Source: Fidelibacterota bacterium
GTDB taxonomy: Bacteria > Fidelibacterota > UBA8477 > JABMPR01
DNA: 39,101 nt
Assembly: GCA_021736185.1 (NCBI GenBank)
Contig: JAIPGJ010000013.1
Coordinates: 1 to 39,101 of the forward strand
Direction of reading: 5' to 3'
Numbering within the stretch: the first letter of the stretch is position 1; every line of letters begins with the position of its first letter. Made by a program: the position numbers and the translations under genes. Shown piece after piece: positions 7,822 through 17,343 of this stretch. The notes beneath the pieces are model-generated. The model ran no database searches. It worked only from the letters and a program-made list of their open reading frames with translations, and was not told the origin of the DNA.

Positions 7822-8180
7822 TTTTCATTTTTCGTTAAATGCCAACCATTCCCGTGTTCGCATTCATAGACTTTCAGTTTGACACCCTGCTCCCTACGAA
7901 GATGACCAGCTCTTCTTAGAGCATCACGTTCTGTTGCGTAGGATTCCTTCAAGGTGCCATCGGCACTGCGGCAGATGGTGCAGGTCTTACTCGGGGTCAC
8001 CCGATCCTCTGGTGACAAATGCCAGAACCCGCATTTACTGCATTTATACGGAACCAGCTTATTTTCGGCATAATTCTGATTGGCGTGTTTCGCTGCTGAA
8101 TTAGCCTCGGCCTTGGAATCATATTCCGTCAATGGACGACCAGTTTTTTTGACAGTACAGCTCGGACTTTTTCTATTCAC
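7818..8180 (-). CDS. Tandemly duplicated zinc-ribbon-like small protein
   Basis: The 120-residue protein has a GTG start with GGGAG about 7 bases upstream. It consists of two copies of a ~55-residue unit. Copy 1 (~6-58) has SCTV, an Ala-rich helix, then VPYKCSKCGFWHLS. Copy 2 (~65-118) has TCTICRSADG, a second helix, then LKVYECEHGNGWHLTK. The Y-x-C...WHL ending occurs in small zinc-ribbon-like proteins of phages and bacteria of unknown role. Cysteines at 47, 50, 67 and 70 could form one zinc site, with further ligands from C8, C107 and the two WHL histidines. No function is assigned. It overlaps the ATL gene end-to-end by 4 bases and is separated from the upstream DUF2723 gene by a terminator. 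Confidence 0.75.
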   Translation of the reverse strand: MNRKSPSCTVKKTGRPLTEYDSKAEANSAAKHANQNYAENKLVPYKCSKCGFWHLSPEDRVTPSKTCTICRSADGTLKESYATERDALRRAGHLRREQGVKLKVYECEHGNGWHLTKNEN

Positions 8181-8261
8181 CGGGATCTCCCAAGGTTGGT
8201 ACCCAATCTAAAGAAGATTATGAAGAATTACCCATGAATATCACAAAAGATGCTGAATTTT

Positions 8262-8297
8262 AAAAAAGCCCCGGAAATTTCCGGGGCTTGAATTTTT
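8262..8297 (-). terminator. Strong rho-independent terminator, possibly bidirectional
   Basis: A perfect 24-base palindrome at 8266-8289 centres on GCCCCGGAAATTTCCGGGGC. On the minus strand it is followed by six U (bases 8262-8267), 30 bases after the DUF2723 stop codon, so it should end that transcript. On the plus strand a T5 run (8293-8297) follows after GAA, so it may also stop plus-strand transcripts running through the small zinc-ribbon gene. Confidence 0.9.
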
Positions 8298-8320
8298 ACC
8301 TTCGCTTGAGACGCTGACAA

Positions 8321-11300
8321 TTACGAGTTTGTCGTATCAGCCTTAAGCTTGTTCACCTGATCCTGAAGGGTCCGGGTTTCTCTGGCCATGGGAGCCAGTA
8401 CAGCCAGACGCGAGACCCACTCTTCACCATCAATGACATCTCCAGCCTTCACATAGGCGCGGGCAATTTCATAGATTACCTGGGCGTTATTGGGCGCTTC
8501 CATGCTGAGCGGAAGCAGGATATCCAGTGCTTTCTCTGTCTCGTCAAAGAGGTCATTCCAGATGGAAGCGACTTTAACCCGGTCCATGAGGGGTGAATCT
8601 TCACGGCCATTTTTAAAGGCGTTTTCCATGTAGCGATAGGCACTTGAGTCATCTTCAAGCTGATAATACATCTGGGCGATTTGCAGATAGAGATCCATAT
8701 AGGTCACAGGAATAGTATTGTCGGGGACCAATTCGTCCATTTTGTGAAGAATAAACAGCGCTTTTTCACGATTTTCGTCGCCTTCAAGACCATATTCATA
8801 AACAAGCTGGAGGAATCCCTTGCGGTAATTCTGCAGGAGACGTTGGACATTGGGCGGATAATACACATTGGGATCGTCAAGGTTGGTGTAGCGGTAGGTA
8901 TTGATGATTTTGTCATACATGACATCAATATCAATGCCCAAACCCACCTTATATGGCACCAATTGATAGGCCTGCCCATCCATACGCAGGTAATCTTCCA
9001 GTCCAATTTGATTACTGGGTGAAACCGTGACGGCGAAGTACACGGGTTGTTTCCATTCATTCATGCGCAAGATATCGAAAATCATAATATCCTGTACTCT
9101 GAGACCACCAATGAGTTTACCGGTTTGAGGACTTTTCTGCCGTGAGATGGTTGGCTGAAGATTCCAGGTAATTCCTGCCGAACCTTGTTCCAGGGACCCC
9201 ACTTCTGCCTTATCCCCGGGAGTAGCAGGTCCGGGAAGGGTCATCTGCCGTTCTTCCCATCTCCACAGGCCCATTCCTTCAATTTCCTCATCATTCAAAC
9301 TGATGGGTACTTTGGGTTCCATGTGTTTCAATTGTTTAATATACCAGGGTGTATTCAACAGGCTCAGATTGACAACCCGCACATCGGTACGAATACCTTC
9401 TACCTCCTGCAAATACCAGAGCGGGAAGGTATCATTATCTCCATTGGTAAAAATAATCGCGTTGGGGTCACAGGTGTTGAGCAGATTGTAGGAATATTCC
9501 CAGGCCACATAATTGCCAGAACGATCATGGGTATGATAATTGGCTCTCAGCATATTGACTGGAGCAGCCAGTAGCATAATGGCCACTGCCGAACCCATAT
9601 AGAGGGGAGAATCTTTACGCCAATCCTTTAGTTTTTCCAGCAGGGCTGCTGCGCCAATACCAATCCAGATAGCAAAGGCATAAAAAGACCCGACATAAGA
9701 ATAGTCACGTTCTCGCGGTTGGGGGTCATCCTGATTGAGGTAAAGCAGAATGGCAAAGCCTGTGAGCATGAACAAGGCGAGTACAGCAAAAGCCCGTCGT
9801 GAATCTTTGGAAAAATGATGACCAAGACCCGCCAGTCCCAAGAGGAATGGAATCGCCCAAAGTTGAGAAATATCCGAGTTGTCGCCATGACGTCCCCAGA
9901 ACTGCCACTTGAAGTAACGGATATACATGTGATTGATCTGGTATCGCCAGAAAAACTCAGAACTTGATCGATAGCCATTGTTGATGACACTCAAGTTGGA
10001 CAAGCGTTGATTAACATCTCGTCCCCCAACACCCACCACAACCTGGTCTCCATTCATAGAAATAACTTCACCAATTTTGCCCGTACTGTTGATCTTGACA
10101 ATCCGGCCCGGCGTGGCTGTATTTCGGTTGAGCGGTGTTTCCGACCAGCGATCACGATAGAACATGGGATAACTTCCATACTGTTCCCGTTCCAGATAGG
10201 AAACGGCCCGTGATACGGTTTCAGGGTCATTTTCGTCAATGTTGGGATTCTGGGATGAGCGGATAAAAATGGTTTCATAGGAAGTGAAGCCGACGAGTAC
10301 CATGAGTAGCGCCATAACAGCAAGTCTGATCTCCGTGGCCCGACCCCGATAAATTGAAGGCGCAAAATAAATCAACGCCATAAGCATAATGATACTCAAG
10401 GCGAATGTGGTACCAATGGCTGATACCGCATTATCTGTATTTAAAATGTGGCCCATAAAATTGGCCAGTTTGGGCATGCCCTTAATTATTCCCAGATAGA
10501 TGATTAAATAGGAACCACCGGCGGCTCCCATGAGCAGAACCTGTTTCCAAAAACGATTACGACGATCACCCTTAAAAGCCTGGGAGAGACCCCAGAGTCC
10601 ACCACCGGTAATAATAGCAAAAATCACCCCGAGGACCATGAGCTTGGAGCTCAAATCACTGGCTGCAAGGCGCATGTATTCACCTGAAGTGGCTGGTAGT
10701 GCCATCTCGACACCAATCAGGAGGGCGATGGCCATAATTGCCACCACAGACAACATGTGAAGCATCATTTCAACGCCATCTTCTTTGGGATTCAGTTTGA
10801 TATACATGATGAGGGCGATAAACGGAATGGTGAGCAAGTTGAGCATATGAACAGAGATGGCCAGGCCCATCATGTAGGAGATAATAAGAATGTAGCGTAC
10901 ACCGGCACCACCCTCATCAACCTTTTCGGACCACTTAAGGATCAGCCAGACCACGATGGCTGTGAAAAAGATACTCATGGAATACACTTCGGCCTCTACT
11001 GCGTTGAACCAGTGGCTATCAGAGAAGGCGATGGTGAGTGATCCTACCAGGCCACCACCATAGGCGATCCACTTATCAGTAGCATCTTTAATTTTCCCCC
11101 GGTATTCTGCTACAAGACGCACAATGATGAGAAAAAGAAACATGTTTGATAAGGCGGTGGCTATGGGTGACAGGAGATTAATCCGGAAAGCAATATTGTG
11201 GAACTGAGGTTCATTCAAGACCGGATCAAGAGCGGCGCCTCCGGTGATGGGAAGCATGGAAATGACGCGACCCAGCAGGAGATAGAGGGGTGAGCCTGGG

Positions 11301-11461
11301 GGGTGGGGAACACTTAAGGTGTGTGAAACGGCAATGAATTCACCGCAATCCCAGAATGAAACCGTCGGCGCCATGGTGTCCAGGTAGATCAGAAAGGTGA
11401 ATACCAGCACGAAAAGTGCCATGAGGGTTTTCACCATGTCACGGGGTTTAAAAAATTCCAT
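8321..11461 (-). CDS. DUF2723 multi-pass membrane protein (GT-C / TMEM260-like), TPR-like C-terminus
   Basis: The 1,046-residue protein begins at the ATG at 11461, with AAGGA 7 bases upstream. The N-terminal domain has the DUF2723 signature: first membrane helix, then APTVSFWDCGEFIAVSHTLS (acidic D38 and E41) and VPHPPGSPLYLLLGR. These resemble the catalytic loop of GT-C glycosyltransferases, and human TMEM260 of this family is an O-mannosyltransferase. About ten further membrane helices run to residue ~640, interrupted by a ~100-residue soluble insert. A large periplasmic part follows, with IIFTNGDNDTFPLWYLQEVEG and then TPR-like helices (~890-1040). It probably glycosylates exported proteins using a lipid-linked sugar, but this is inferred from the family. 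It stands alone between a terminator and a 478-base gap. Confidence 0.9.
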   Translation of the reverse strand: MEFFKPRDMVKTLMALFVLVFTFLIYLDTMAPTVSFWDCGEFIAVSHTLSVPHPPGSPLYLLLGRVISMLPITGGAALDPVLNEPQFHNIAFRINLLSPIATALSNMFLFLIIVRLVAEYRGKIKDATDKWIAYGGGLVGSLTIAFSDSHWFNAVEAEVYSMSIFFTAIVVWLILKWSEKVDEGGAGVRYILIISYMMGLAISVHMLNLLTIPFIALIMYIKLNPKEDGVEMMLHMLSVVAIMAIALLIGVEMALPATSGEYMRLAASDLSSKLMVLGVIFAIITGGGLWGLSQAFKGDRRNRFWKQVLLMGAAGGSYLIIYLGIIKGMPKLANFMGHILNTDNAVSAIGTTFALSIIMLMALIYFAPSIYRGRATEIRLAVMALLMVLVGFTSYETIFIRSSQNPNIDENDPETVSRAVSYLEREQYGSYPMFYRDRWSETPLNRNTATPGRIVKINSTGKIGEVISMNGDQVVVGVGGRDVNQRLSNLSVINNGYRSSSEFFWRYQINHMYIRYFKWQFWGRHGDNSDISQLWAIPFLLGLAGLGHHFSKDSRRAFAVLALFMLTGFAILLYLNQDDPQPRERDYSYVGSFYAFAIWIGIGAAALLEKLKDWRKDSPLYMGSAVAIMLLAAPVNMLRANYHTHDRSGNYVAWEYSYNLLNTCDPNAIIFTNGDNDTFPLWYLQEVEGIRTDVRVVNLSLLNTPWYIKQLKHMEPKVPISLNDEEIEGMGLWRWEERQMTLPGPATPGDKAEVGSLEQGSAGITWNLQPTISRQKSPQTGKLIGGLRVQDIMIFDILRMNEWKQPVYFAVTVSPSNQIGLEDYLRMDGQAYQLVPYKVGLGIDIDVMYDKIINTYRYTNLDDPNVYYPPNVQRLLQNYRKGFLQLVYEYGLEGDENREKALFILHKMDELVPDNTIPVTYMDLYLQIAQMYYQLEDDSSAYRYMENAFKNGREDSPLMDRVKVASIWNDLFDETEKALDILLPLSMEAPNNAQVIYEIARAYVKAGDVIDGEEWVSRLAVLAPMARETRTLQDQVNKLKADTTNS

Positions 11462-11939
11462 TATCAATCCTTTTTCAGTTCGATGTGTTGATCACACGGT
11501 CAATTTTATAATCAAATTATGCCGGTACGGTTTCAGTAATGGAAGTATGTTTCCCACCGGCCCCATCTATGTAATTTTCAATACTTTCCTCACCCTTCTG
11601 AGCAAGGCCCGCCAATATATATGGATTGAAGTCTGATACCAAGACGATGTTCCTTGGAAAAGGTCCAGCGGGTTGACCCTGGGATAACCCCGAAACAAGG
11701 TTGAGTTTGGACTTTTAGGAGCGGGGAACGCTCCCGTGAACCATTCCCCGCTGTGAGGTGAAATTATGAATCGGGCGAGTGAAAGGTTACTCCGTTATTT
11801 TCAGTAACATCTCTCTTAATCCCAACCAACCCAGCATGGTTACCAGGAAAAACGATTCCACTGGGTCCCCACTATCTGAGAGAGGTTTTAGCCCGCTTGC
11901 AAAGTTGATTTTGTTGGAGAAACGATGGTCTGTAAGTAA
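11462..11939. other. Noncoding interval between the TrmH-type gene and the DUF2723 gene
   Basis: This stretch has no ORF I can support. It must hold the end of the trmH-type transcript and the promoter for the DUF2723 gene, both on the minus strand. It contains a perfect 9-bp inverted repeat, AGCGGGGAA (11720-11728) with TTCCCCGCT (11744-11752), and a weaker one, GTTACT/AGTAAC (11786-11791 with 11803-11808). Neither is followed by a clear U-run on either strand. I could not place a promoter with confidence. Confidence 0.6.
11720..11752. other. Isolated GC-rich hairpin
   Basis: Perfect 9-bp stem AGCGGGGAA/TTCCCCGCT with a 15-base loop, in the noncoding interval 478 bases long. No poly-U run follows on either strand, so it is not a standard intrinsic terminator; it might be an RNA-stability element or a protein site. 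Confidence 0.45.
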
Positions 11940-12698
11940 TTATTGCTTACTCAGCTCAAACAGAGCTATCCCCGTAGCCATAGCCGCGTTCAGTGATTCC
12001 CCGGCACCGGGTTTTTCGATGGACAGAGATGTGGCCAGTTTTAACAACGCTGGTTCCACACCATGAGCTTCAGAACCCACAATGAGAAACAAAGGTTTTT
12101 CTCTTTTAAAGGATGGTAAGGGCGCTCCCTGCATATGTAAGGCAGCTACCTCACCACCGGCAGATTTCCACTCCCTCGCACTGGTGCTAAGATCATCTGA
12201 AAGATACACATTCAACTTTCCTATGGCACCCATACTGCCGCGAACCACTTTTGGACTATAGGGATCCACACAATCTGGCCCCAGCAGGATATCATGAATA
12301 CCAAACCAGAGAGCAGATCGAAAAATGGTTCCCATGTTGCCCGGGTCAGAGAGACGATCCAGGACCAGGAGTATCTCAGTGTTCTCCATATCAGGTTTTT
12401 CAGGGGTTTCAGGAATACGGGCCACACAGATGATCCCTTGTGGAGATTTACTATCGGAGATTTGCTCGATTTGAACCGGGGTGGCTTCGAAATGCTGTAC
12501 ATCATCAGGAATGGGAATTTTTTCAAAATGCTTTGAAGTAATGCAGGCAACAATCTCCAGGTCTGAATGAAAGGCATCCTCACATAGTCTGGTTCCTTCT
12601 AACAAGAAAAGACCTGCTTGCTTGCGGAATTTGGAACGCTTGAGTGCCCGATAGCTTGATGCCTGGGCATTGGTCAGGAGTGATGGAAGATTATTCAT
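11940..12698 (-). CDS. TrmH/SpoU-family RNA 2'-O-methyltransferase
   Basis: This 252-residue SPOUT enzyme transfers methyl from SAM to a ribose 2'-OH in rRNA or tRNA. The N-terminal ~100 residues are a substrate-binding domain with LFLLEGTRLCEDA. The SAM-binding knot domain carries all three motifs: LDRLSDPGNMGTIFRSA (motif 1), FLIVGSEAHGVE (motif 2) and IEKPGAGESLNAAMATGIAL (motif 3). The layout suits the TrmH group that includes RlmB and TsnR-like proteins, but the exact nucleotide target cannot be told from sequence. The ATG at 12698 lies 47 bases after the hisS stop codon, with a repeat-like sequence between, so it is probably co-transcribed with hisS. Confidence 0.92.
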   Translation of the reverse strand: MNNLPSLLTNAQASSYRALKRSKFRKQAGLFLLEGTRLCEDAFHSDLEIVACITSKHFEKIPIPDDVQHFEATPVQIEQISDSKSPQGIICVARIPETPEKPDMENTEILLVLDRLSDPGNMGTIFRSALWFGIHDILLGPDCVDPYSPKVVRGSMGAIGKLNVYLSDDLSTSAREWKSAGGEVAALHMQGAPLPSFKREKPLFLIVGSEAHGVEPALLKLATSLSIEKPGAGESLNAAMATGIALFELSKQ

Positions 12699-12732
12699 TC
12701 AAAAAACCATTCCCGACAGGCTTGTACTGAAA

Positions 12733-12759
12733 CCTTCTGCCTCGCTCAGGATGACAGTG
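12733..12759. repeat. Repeat-like sequence at the hisS 3' end
   Basis: On the minus strand this reads CACTGTCATCCTGAGCGAGG and continues AGAAGG. From memory, close variants of this phrase recur between genes in many environmental bacterial genomes, but I cannot verify that here. It overlaps the last codons of hisS and supplies its TGA stop (CTG-TCA-TCC-TGA). Confidence 0.4.
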
Positions 12760-14017
12760 CATTTATTATCACTGAAGCCACATTCTCAAAAGAGACAGCT
12801 TCTTGTTCACCGGTTTCGAAGTTCTTTAACTGAACCACACCCTGGTCAAATTCCTCTTCACCGAGGATAGCCACATAGCGCGCTTCCTGGCGGTTGGCTT
12901 CACGCATTTGAGCTTTCATACTTCTGCGCAGGGTGTCCATGTCACAGCTGAGTCCTGCTTCACGCCATTCATGGACCAGCTTGGGAGCGGTGAGTCTTAA
13001 TTCATCCCCTAAAACGATGAGAAAAAGATCTAACCCGGATGCAACCTCTAGAGGCCGTAGTGCTTCCACAACCAGAAGGAGTCGTTCAATACCAGAGGCC
13101 CAGCCAATGGCCGGCACATCCTGTCCACCCAACTCCTTGACCAGATCATTATAGCGACCCCCTCCGCAAATGGCATCTTGAGCACCCAGTGCATCGCTGG
13201 TAAATTCAAAAATGGTGTGGGTATAGTAATCCAATCCCCGAACGAGTAAATCGTCCTGAACATAAGGAATGCCCATGGCCTCAAGCATCTTTAAAACTTC
13301 AGCATAATGTGTTTTTGAAGATGCATTGAGACATTCACGAATTTTCGGGGCGTTTTTAACCAATAATTTATCATTGGGTGCCTTGCTATCCAGAATTCGC
13401 AGCGGATTTGATTCAAAACGATGTTGGCTGGTTTCGGATAATTCTGAAAGATGGGGTCTTAGAAAATCCTGGAGAGCCTTGCGGTAAGTCGCCCGACTTT
13501 CGCTATCACCAACACTGTTTATTTTCAATAAAACTGACTTCTCAATTCCCAATGCTTTGAGGATTGCGAAAAACAGGGCAATCATCTCCGCATCCTGCTC
13601 TGGATTGGGTGATCCAATGGCTTCGGCACCAAATTGCCAGAACTGACGATAGCGTCCTTTTTGAGGGCGTTCCTGACGGAACATGGGACCTTCATACCAG
13701 AGTTTCTGAACCGGGGAAATTTGCTGGAGATTATTCTGGATATAGCTGCGAACAACGCCGGCAGTGAGTTCTGGCCGGAGGGTCAGGGAGGATTTACTCA
13801 TATCCGAGAAGGAGTACATTTCCTTGGAGACAATATCGGTATCCTCACCAACGCCTCGGGCAAACAATTCCGTTTTTTCAAAAATGGGAGGTCGTATTTC
13901 TCCAAACGCAAATTTCTCCATGACATGCTTTACCACGGATTCCAGCGCTTGCCATTGTTTCGCTTCCTCGGGAAGTATATCATTGACACCTTTTACGCGT
14001 TGGACTTTTTCTGGCAT
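12746..14017 (-). CDS. hisS: Histidyl-tRNA synthetase
   Basis: The class II synthetase charges tRNA-His. The 423 residues match the bacterial family length (~420-430). The N-terminus VKGVNDILPEEAKQWQALE is typical, motif 2 contains GPMFRQERPQKGRYRQFWQF, the histidine-specific signature is LVRGLDYYTHTIFEF, and motif 3 is GIERLLL within GGGRYNDL...AIGWASGIERL. The C-terminal ~90 residues form the anticodon-binding domain. The last codons overlap a repeat-like sequence that provides the stop codon, so the extreme C-terminus (ALSS) may differ from relatives. The TrmH-type methyltransferase follows on the same strand. Confidence 0.97.
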   Translation of the reverse strand: MPEKVQRVKGVNDILPEEAKQWQALESVVKHVMEKFAFGEIRPPIFEKTELFARGVGEDTDIVSKEMYSFSDMSKSSLTLRPELTAGVVRSYIQNNLQQISPVQKLWYEGPMFRQERPQKGRYRQFWQFGAEAIGSPNPEQDAEMIALFFAILKALGIEKSVLLKINSVGDSESRATYRKALQDFLRPHLSELSETSQHRFESNPLRILDSKAPNDKLLVKNAPKIRECLNASSKTHYAEVLKMLEAMGIPYVQDDLLVRGLDYYTHTIFEFTSDALGAQDAICGGGRYNDLVKELGGQDVPAIGWASGIERLLLVVEALRPLEVASGLDLFLIVLGDELRLTAPKLVHEWREAGLSCDMDTLRRSMKAQMREANRQEARYVAILGEEEFDQGVVQLKNFETGEQEAVSFENVASVIINALSS

Positions 14018-14150
14018 AACTCAGTAGCTTTCATCTTGCAGTTTGTTTTAATATCGCTTCAATATAGAAATGAGGGGGTCCGGGGGATATTGTTTCTGGA
14101 CCAGATCTCCCTCTAATTGGAACAAGAAAATATTGATAATGTAGAATCAG

Positions 14151-14405
14151 CTATTCTTCACCGGGTTCAAAATCGATGGCCTCTAAGACAGCCACTGCGG
14201 CAGCGAGGTATTCTTCAGGAACGAAGAGCGTCGCCTGGTTGCCGGCCAGGGAAACCGAATGAGCCCCCAGCCCAGAAGCCAGCATGCTGCGTTTAATTTC
14301 GCAGGGGATATCTGCACTTTCCAGGGCACCACAAAGCATCTCTGCTGTAATATCACCCTCAACCGTGCGGAGTTTGACCCACGTTTTTTCATCATTTTTA
14401 TTCAT
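14151..14405 (-). CDS. DUF2007 family putative signal-transducing protein
   Basis: The small protein (84 residues) starts at the ATG at 14405, which has GGAGG 6 bases upstream; a longer in-frame version starting at 14468 lacks such a site. It has the DUF2007 pattern: WVKLRTVEGDITAEMLCGAL, ALESADIPCEIKRS, a central NQATLFVPEEYLAAAVAVLE. The domain adopts a GlnB-like ferredoxin fold with unknown function. It is 133 bases upstream of hisS on the same strand and divergent from the radical SAM gene, so its promoter lies within 14406-14586. Confidence 0.8.
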   Translation of the reverse strand: MNKNDEKTWVKLRTVEGDITAEMLCGALESADIPCEIKRSMLASGLGAHSVSLAGNQATLFVPEEYLAAAVAVLEAIDFEPGEE

Positions 14406-14586
14406 CGAAACCTCCAGTTCTTTTTTAGAGCTAAAATTAACCCCAAACACATGGTTTTCCTCCTTCAATTCCGTCCCTTCAGACCGGGATTCTAATCTCA
14501 GCAGGGAAGGATGAAAAGATGGTTTCTTGCAAAAAGACTATTATAATCAAGGGCTTTAGTTGGGGGCTGATGAAAGGATTATTGGG

Positions 14587-17160
14587 GTGCAACCCAAAGA
14601 AATAGAACATATTTTACATACGCGGGTACTCCCAAAAGTATCCAAGCCCGGAAGATATCTGGGAAACGAACACAATATTATCACCAAAGACTGGGGGCAG
14701 ATCAGAGCCAGTATCGCTCTGGCTTTCCCTGATGTCTATGATACGGCCATGCCATACAATGGTTTTCAGATTCTATATCATATCCTGAACCGGGAAACTG
14801 ATATTGCAGCAGAACGAGTGTATGCCCCCTGGCCGGATATGGAAGCACTCATGCGTGAGCATACGCTTCCCATGCATAGTCTTGAATCCAAACATCAATT
14901 ACGGGATTTTGATATTATCGGATTTTCATTGCCTTATGATCTTCTGTACACAAATATTCTGACCATGTTGGATTTATCCAATATTCCGATCTGGACCAAA
15001 GACCGGAGTGAAAACGATCCATTCATTATTGCTGGTGGAACCAACGCCTACAACCCGGAGCCTGTGGCTGATTTTTTTGATCTCATTTTTATTGGAGATG
15101 CCGAAGAAATGATCGTTGAGCTGGTCCGACGTATTGGCGAAGGTCGTCGAGCTAAAAAATCTCGCAGGGAGATTCTGGAAGATTTAGCCAATTTGCCAGA
15201 AGGCGTTTATGTACCCGCTTTTTATGATTTCGAATCTGATAAGCAGGGCAAGCTGATAGCCATAAAGAAAAATTTTGAGGGTGCCCCTGACCGGGTCAAA
15301 AGCGCTAAAATTCCAGTCCTGGAAGCGTCTAACTATCCTATCAAACCCATCGTTCCAATCGTTGAAACTGCTCAGGACCGATTTGCCGTGGAGGTGATGC
15401 GTGGCTGTACCCAGGGCTGCCGTTTCTGTCATGCCGGGATGGTATACCGGCCCGTGCGTGAACGAAAGCCTGCAGAACTCATCGAGACAACCAAGACCAC
15501 CCTGGCAGCCACTGGGCAGAAGAACATGTCATTGCTCTCTCTCTCCACCAGTGATTATACCGGACTTAGTGAAGTTGTTGAAGGAATGAAACCTTTCCTC
15601 AGAGAAAATCGTGTCTCCGTTTCGTTTCCTTCCATGCGTTTGGATACCTTTACCAAAGAAATTGCAGCCATCGCTTCTGAAGAGCGCAAATCAGGATTGA
15701 CCTTTGCTCCTGAGGCCGGGACCTGGCGGATGCGTCGAGTGATCAATAAATTGATCAGCGATGAAGATTTGTACAACTCGGTGCAAATAGCCCTGGATGG
15801 GGGTTGGAAGACGCTCAAATTCTACTTTATGCTGGGTCTGCCCACTGAAACACAGGCTGATTTGCAGGGCATTGTTGACCTGATCAATGACGTGAGGAAA
15901 ATGGCCAACCCCTACGGCAAGATTAAAATTAACGTGACTCTTTCCACCTTTATACCTAAACCCGAAACCCCCTTCCAATGGGAAGCACAGGACTCCAAGG
16001 AAATCATCAGGGAAAAGATCGATTTCCTCATGGATAATCTGAAGCATAAAAATGTACGGGCCTCCTACCGGGATCCTCATTACTCTGAAATAGAAGGCGT
16101 GATTTCTCGAGGCGACCGAAAGGTTTCCAAAGCTATTTATGCTGCCTGGCAGGAGGGTGCCCGCTTTGATAGCTGGGGCGACTACTTCCGTTATGAGCGG
16201 TGGATGAAAGCCTTTAATACCGCCGGTATCAATTATCAGGATTATCTGGACAAATTGGATGATCAAGACATTTTGCCCTGGGATATTGTGGACAATGGCA
16301 TCTTGAAAAAATTTCTCCGACGTGAAAAACGGAAAGCCTATCAGGAAGCCACCGTCATCGATTGTCGTGACGGATGTCTGGCCTGTGGTGTTTGCGATTT
16401 CGATGAACTTTTTATGAGAATCGTTAAAGATGGAACGGCTGGTGAATCGCTTATACAGCCTAAACCTTATGTTGCCCAGGAGCGAGAGCCGCTTCCTGAA
16501 CTACTCAATACCACTCCGGTCTTTACTGCGCGGCTGAAATATTCAAAAGCAGGAATGGCCAGCTACCTGGGACACCTGGATATTCAGAATTCCTTTATGC
16601 GCGCCATCAGTCTGGCCAGGTTGCCGGTTATTTTTTCTCAGGGCTTTAATAGTCGTCCCAAAATATCCAGTGGACCGGCCTTACCGCTGGGCTATACATC
16701 TGACACTGAATACATGGATATCCTGCTCTTTCATCAGGTGGATACCATCGTAGCAAATTTGAATGAATTTTTGCCAACGGGTGTTGCCGTCCTCGAAGTG
16801 GAGTGGCATCACGGACGTATTGAGTCGGTAACCGGTCAAATTTCCTCCATAAAGCAGCGAATTGACCTTGAAGATCTTCCGGCTGAAATGTCCCTTGAGG
16901 AATTGAAACAAAACTTTGAAAAGAAGAAAAATGTGTATATTAAACGCGAGCGAAAACAGCGAGTAATATCTCTGGATATCAAAGCGTATATCCAGTCTAT
17001 TGAAATACAGGGTAATAGCCTTGATGTTATCACCCTGGTTCAAAACGGGCAGGGAATTCGATTAAATGAATTTCTCCCCGCGTTTTTTGAAGTTCCAATC
17101 GAAAACTTACCAATACATACTGTTAAAAGACAGGCTGTTTTCATGAATACTACGGTATGA
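14587..17160 (+). CDS. B12-binding-domain radical SAM protein fused to DUF2344 (TIGR03960/TIGR03936 type)
   Basis: About 857 residues. The N-terminal ~250 residues contain a B12-binding-like domain (DIIGFSLPYDLLYTNILTML, IAGGTNAYNPEPVADFFDLI). The radical SAM core has the 4Fe-4S motif MRGCTQGCRFCHAG (bases 15397-15438), followed by SFPSMRLDTF and FAPEAGTWRMRRVINK. An extra cysteine cluster CRDGCLACGVCDF lies near bases 16363-16401. The C-terminal ~200 residues are DUF2344 (YSKAGMASYLGHLDIQNSFM, FSQGFNSRPKISSGPALPLG). The family often neighbours RNase G, as here, and is suspected to act in tRNA or rRNA modification; its reaction is unproven. Start choice: GTG 14587 has AAAGGA 8 bases upstream and fits family N-termini; a TTG at 14560 with AAGGG is the alternative. 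Confidence 0.93.
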   Translation: MQPKEIEHILHTRVLPKVSKPGRYLGNEHNIITKDWGQIRASIALAFPDVYDTAMPYNGFQILYHILNRETDIAAERVYAPWPDMEALMREHTLPMHSLESKHQLRDFDIIGFSLPYDLLYTNILTMLDLSNIPIWTKDRSENDPFIIAGGTNAYNPEPVADFFDLIFIGDAEEMIVELVRRIGEGRRAKKSRREILEDLANLPEGVYVPAFYDFESDKQGKLIAIKKNFEGAPDRVKSAKIPVLEASNYPIKPIVPIVETAQDRFAVEVMRGCTQGCRFCHAGMVYRPVRERKPAELIETTKTTLAATGQKNMSLLSLSTSDYTGLSEVVEGMKPFLRENRVSVSFPSMRLDTFTKEIAAIASEERKSGLTFAPEAGTWRMRRVINKLISDEDLYNSVQIALDGGWKTLKFYFMLGLPTETQADLQGIVDLINDVRKMANPYGKIKINVTLSTFIPKPETPFQWEAQDSKEIIREKIDFLMDNLKHKNVRASYRDPHYSEIEGVISRGDRKVSKAIYAAWQEGARFDSWGDYFRYERWMKAFNTAGINYQDYLDKLDDQDILPWDIVDNGILKKFLRREKRKAYQEATVIDCRDGCLACGVCDFDELFMRIVKDGTAGESLIQPKPYVAQEREPLPELLNTTPVFTARLKYSKAGMASYLGHLDIQNSFMRAISLARLPVIFSQGFNSRPKISSGPALPLGYTSDTEYMDILLFHQVDTIVANLNEFLPTGVAVLEVEWHHGRIESVTGQISSIKQRIDLEDLPAEMSLEELKQNFEKKKNVYIKRERKQRVISLDIKAYIQSIEIQGNSLDVITLVQNGQGIRLNEFLPAFFEVPIENLPIHTVKRQAVFMNTTV

Positions 17161-17343
17161 TTGGTTTGACGATTGGTGAGTACCGTTGTAAAAAGAACTT
17201 GAACAGATCCATATTTCCAGTCTGTAAAGCGGTTTATCCACGTTTGTCTCTTTGAGACAACCCCGGCAACCTAAAATCATTGAGGTTTCGATCGGTGGGA
17301 TATTCTAAAATCTGTTTGTTGAAGGATTACTGTCAGGTCAATA

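Noticed and set aside
15691-16266. 191-codon minus-strand ORF
   Set aside because: Lies wholly inside the well-supported radical SAM gene in antisense and shows no recognisable protein features.
17225-17310. Possible SAM-I-type riboswitch (CCCCGGCAACC followed by AGGTT)
   Set aside because: The CCGGCAACC phrase and the P4-like stem fit, but the GGAGGGA-GGCCC part of the aptamer is absent and the downstream gene is not a methionine or SAM gene. A covariance-model search would settle it.
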